DNA of 64,000 nt. Origin: Arthrobacter sp. YN. Lineage in GTDB: Bacteria; Actinomycetota; Actinomycetes; Actinomycetales; Micrococcaceae. Within the stretch, counting starts at the first letter, position 1. Each line of letters starts with the position of its first letter. The notes under the pieces are model-generated. The model was given only the letters and a program-made list of their open reading frames with translations, was not told where the DNA came from and searched no databases. Below, piece after piece: positions 61,992-64,000 of the stretch. The stretch spans positions 4,464,001-4,528,000 of the forward strand of contig NZ_CP022436.1 of the NCBI RefSeq assembly GCF_002224285.1, given 5' to 3'. Made by a program: the position numbers and the translations under genes.

Positions 61992-63497
61992 GTGAACAAC
62001 GGAACCACCGCGAACACCGTCCCGGCACACGCCGGGGCGGTGTCCGGCCCCAACGCAGTGTTCGCCGCCGTCGATATCGGCGCGTCCTCCGGCCGCGTCA
62101 TGCTGGGCCGCGTCTCACCTGAATCCGGGGTGTCCCTCGAGACGATTCACCGCTTTCCCAACGGGGTCGTAGAGCTCGACGGCGGCCTCCGCTGGGATTT
62201 CGACGCCCTGTTTGCGGAGGTTCTCAAGGGCCTGGCGGCTGCCGCTGCGGTGGCGCGTGGGAACGGCGAGCGCATCGTGAGCATCGGCATCGACACGTGG
62301 GCGGTGGACTATGGCTTGGTGAACGACGCCGGTCACCTCACCTCGGTGCCGTTCAGCTACCGGGACGAGCGCAGCCGGGCCACTGTCCAGCGGGTGCACT
62401 CAGCAATTTCTCCTGAAACGCTGTACGCCACTACGGGCCTGCAGTTCCTGCAGTTCAACACCCTCTACCAGCTCGCAGCGGAGCCGAACCTTGACGGTGT
62501 GCAGGCCCTGCTGATTCCGGACCTGATCGCCTTCCTGCTGACAGGAAAGCGCCGGACCGAAGCCACCAACGCCTCCACCACCGGCCTGTTCGATGCCGTC
62601 GCCGGAGAGTGGGCCACCGAATTCCTGGACGCTCTGGGACTGCCCCGGAACATCTTCCCGGAGCTCATCCAGCCGGGGGAAACCGTGGGCACACTGTTGC
62701 CCGGGATCCTTGAGCAGACTAGCCTCCCCGCGGACACTACAGTGGTTGCCGTGGGTTCGCACGACACCGCCTCGGCCGTGGCAGCGGTCCCCGCGGAAGA
62801 TCAGGATTTCGCGTACATCTCCTCAGGGACTTGGTCGCTTGTAGGCGTGGAGCTGGACAAACCCGTCCTCACAGAATCCAGCCGCCAAGCCAACTTCACC
62901 AACGAACGAGGCGTGGACAGCACCATCCGTTACCTCCGCAACGTGGGTGGACTGTGGTTGCTCAGCGAATGCCAACGCGCGTGGGCCGCGGAAGGCTACA
63001 CCCAGGCACTCCCGGCGCTGCTGGACTCGGCGGCCGCACTTCCTGCCGGCGGTCCGCAGATCAATGCCGATGATCCTGCGTTCACGGCCCCGGACAACAT
63101 GCCGGACCGTATCCGCGCAGCCGTGCGCAACACCGGCGCGGTGCTCCCGGACCGGCCTGCCGCCGTCGTGCGGTGCATCATGGACAGCCTCGCGGCCGGG
63201 TACGCCCGAACGCTGGCCGACGCCGAGCGCCTTACGGGCCGCAGCACCAGCGTGGTGCACATTGTGGGCGGCGGTTCGCAAAACCGGCTCCTGTGCCAGC
63301 TCACTGCCGATGCCACCGGCAAGCCCGTGGTCGCCGGACCTGTGGAAGCGACCGCACAGGGCAACGTCCTGATGCAGGCACGCGCGGCAGGGGTGGTAGC
63401 CGGTGGGCTGGCCGAGCTGCGTGCGCTGGTGGTGGCAGGAACGAGACTGGAACGCTACGAGCCGGCTGAACGTCTGGTACGTCACAGCGCCGGATGA
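61992..63497 (+). CDS. rhaB: Rhamnulokinase
   Basis: 501 residues, FGGY family: FAAVDIGASSGRVMLGR, IGIDTWAVDYGLV, SHDTASAVAAVPAEDQDFAYISSGTWSLVG and IVGGGSQNRLLCQLTADATGKPVVAGP, the last being the rhamnulokinase adenine-site motif. Phosphorylates L-rhamnulose for the aldolase encoded just upstream. GTG start, 8 bases after the rhaD stop. The first ~20 residues (N/T/A-rich) exceed the family core. Confidence 0.95.
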   Translation: MNNGTTANTVPAHAGAVSGPNAVFAAVDIGASSGRVMLGRVSPESGVSLETIHRFPNGVVELDGGLRWDFDALFAEVLKGLAAAAAVARGNGERIVSIGIDTWAVDYGLVNDAGHLTSVPFSYRDERSRATVQRVHSAISPETLYATTGLQFLQFNTLYQLAAEPNLDGVQALLIPDLIAFLLTGKRRTEATNASTTGLFDAVAGEWATEFLDALGLPRNIFPELIQPGETVGTLLPGILEQTSLPADTTVVAVGSHDTASAVAAVPAEDQDFAYISSGTWSLVGVELDKPVLTESSRQANFTNERGVDSTIRYLRNVGGLWLLSECQRAWAAEGYTQALPALLDSAAALPAGGPQINADDPAFTAPDNMPDRIRAAVRNTGAVLPDRPAAVVRCIMDSLAAGYARTLADAERLTGRSTSVVHIVGGGSQNRLLCQLTADATGKPVVAGPVEATAQGNVLMQARAAGVVAGGLAELRALVVAGTRLERYEPAERLVRHSAG

Positions 63498-63523
63498 GGG
63501 TGCCGCGCTAAACTGATCGCATT

Positions 63524-63955
63524 ATGATCCGCACAATGTTCAAGTCCAAGATCCACCGCGCAACGGTGACCCATGCCGACCTCCACTACGTCGGTTCTGT
63601 CACTGTCGACCTGGACCTCCTGGACGCGGCCGACATCCTCCCCGGCGAACTGGTTTCCATCGTGGACGTTACCAACGGCGCCCGGCTTGAGACGTACACG
63701 ATTGCCGGCGAGCGCGGTTCCGGCGTGATCGGTATCAACGGCGCGGCGGCCCATATGGTCCATGTTGGCGACACCGTCATCCTGATCACCTACGCCGAAA
63801 TGACCACGGAGGAAGCCAGGGCTTACGAGCCCCGGGTTGTCCACGTGGGCAAGGACAACAAGATCCTGCAGCTCGGCAACGACCCCGCAGAGGGCCACAC
63901 CCCCGGACTCATGCGCCCGCCGCACGCCCTGAGCAACGCGGCGCACCTCAGCTAA
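63524..63955 (+). CDS. panD: Aspartate 1-decarboxylase
   Basis: 143 residues. Pyruvoyl enzyme making beta-alanine for pantothenate and CoA. The self-cleavage site is YVGSVTVD with Gly24-Ser25; the [10 protein letters not shown] and [12 protein letters not shown] motifs match family members. ATG 63524 gives the family N-terminus ([15 protein letters not shown]). It lies 26 bases after rhaB on the same strand with no clear ribosome site; whether it shares the rha transcript is unclear. Confidence 0.95.
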   Translation: MIRTMFKSKIHRATVTHADLHYVGSVTVDLDLLDAADILPGELVSIVDVTNGARLETYTIAGERGSGVIGINGAAAHMVHVGDTVILITYAEMTTEEARAYEPRVVHVGKDNKILQLGNDPAEGHTPGLMRPPHALSNAAHLS

Positions 63956-63976
63956 GGTTCCACAACAACGATCGAC

Positions 63977-64000
63977 GCCGGCTCTCAGGTGAGTGCCGGC
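63977..64000 (+). terminator. Hairpin after panD, cut by window edge
   Basis: GCCGGC (63977-63982), 12-base loop, GCCGGC (63995-64000). The stem may continue past the window, so the T-run cannot be checked. Confidence 0.4.

Noticed and set aside
59599..62028. 809-residue open frame on the minus strand
   Set aside because: Antisense shadow of rhaI and rhaD; no recognisable motifs, composition dictated by the GC-rich opposite strand.

Overview
The window is a 64 kb piece of a high-GC actinobacterial chromosome, most likely Arthrobacter or Paenarthrobacter (inference). The sequence supports this with frequent GTG starts, an IdeR/DtxR-type iron box, a WXG-type secreted protein, a Mycobacterium-like dCTP deaminase, a dense array of LacI and ROK sugar regulators, and class I (actinobacterial) xylose isomerase. 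I see no rRNA, prophage, transposase or CRISPR array. Most genes overlap by 1-4 bases in operons.

Layout. 1-6.4 kb: the 3' end of metZ, a membrane protein, a GCS2-type carboxylate-amine ligase, a MurA paralogue fused to a helix-turn-helix domain, and a coupled pair made of a WXG-like secreted protein and a lipoprotein. 6.4-10 kb: an iron-regulated locus in which a siderophore-interacting reductase is divergent from a penicillin-acylase homologue and a siderophore-type acyltransferase; the acyltransferase carries a one-base frameshift. 10-13.3 kb: a TPP-riboswitch-controlled ykoEDC thiamine/HMP ECF transporter. 14.6-24.3 kb: ion and pH homeostasis, with a complete mrpA(B)CDEFG Na+/H+ antiporter operon, a UMF1-type MFS protein, and a KhtT/KhtU-like K+/H+ antiporter pair. 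24.3-30.5 kb: accessory-looking DNA with palindromic repeats around a PD-(D/E)XK-like nuclease gene, dcd, and two large secreted proteins (CAP domain and VanY-type peptidase) that share an FG-GAP-like C-terminal module, followed by tRNA-Gly(CCC).

30.7-38.5 kb: assorted metabolism and regulation, including a previously easy-to-miss 44-residue basic peptide gene coupled to an N5-(carboxyethyl)ornithine synthase-like gene, and a LysR/MFS divergent pair. 37.5-42 kb: a LacI-controlled operon of a Gfo/Idh/MocA oxidoreductase, a DUF993 protein and a TIM-barrel isomerase, apparently an uncharacterised sugar-degradation route. 42-46 kb: small proteins, a YihY membrane protein, and a TetR-controlled drug-type ABC exporter with a near-ideal operator.

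46.4-63.5 kb is a pentose and deoxyhexose catabolic island: xylR-xylA-xylB (xylose), a LacI regulator plus araB-araD-araA-aldose epimerase (arabinose), and a LacI regulator plus rhaM-rhaI-rhaD/SDR-rhaB (rhamnose). Each block has its own regulator and recognisable operator, but no sugar transporter is encoded here. The arabinose and xylose branches meet at D-xylulose 5-phosphate; rhamnose is split to DHAP and lactaldehyde, with the dehydrogenase fused to the aldolase. panD (beta-alanine for pantothenate) closes the window.
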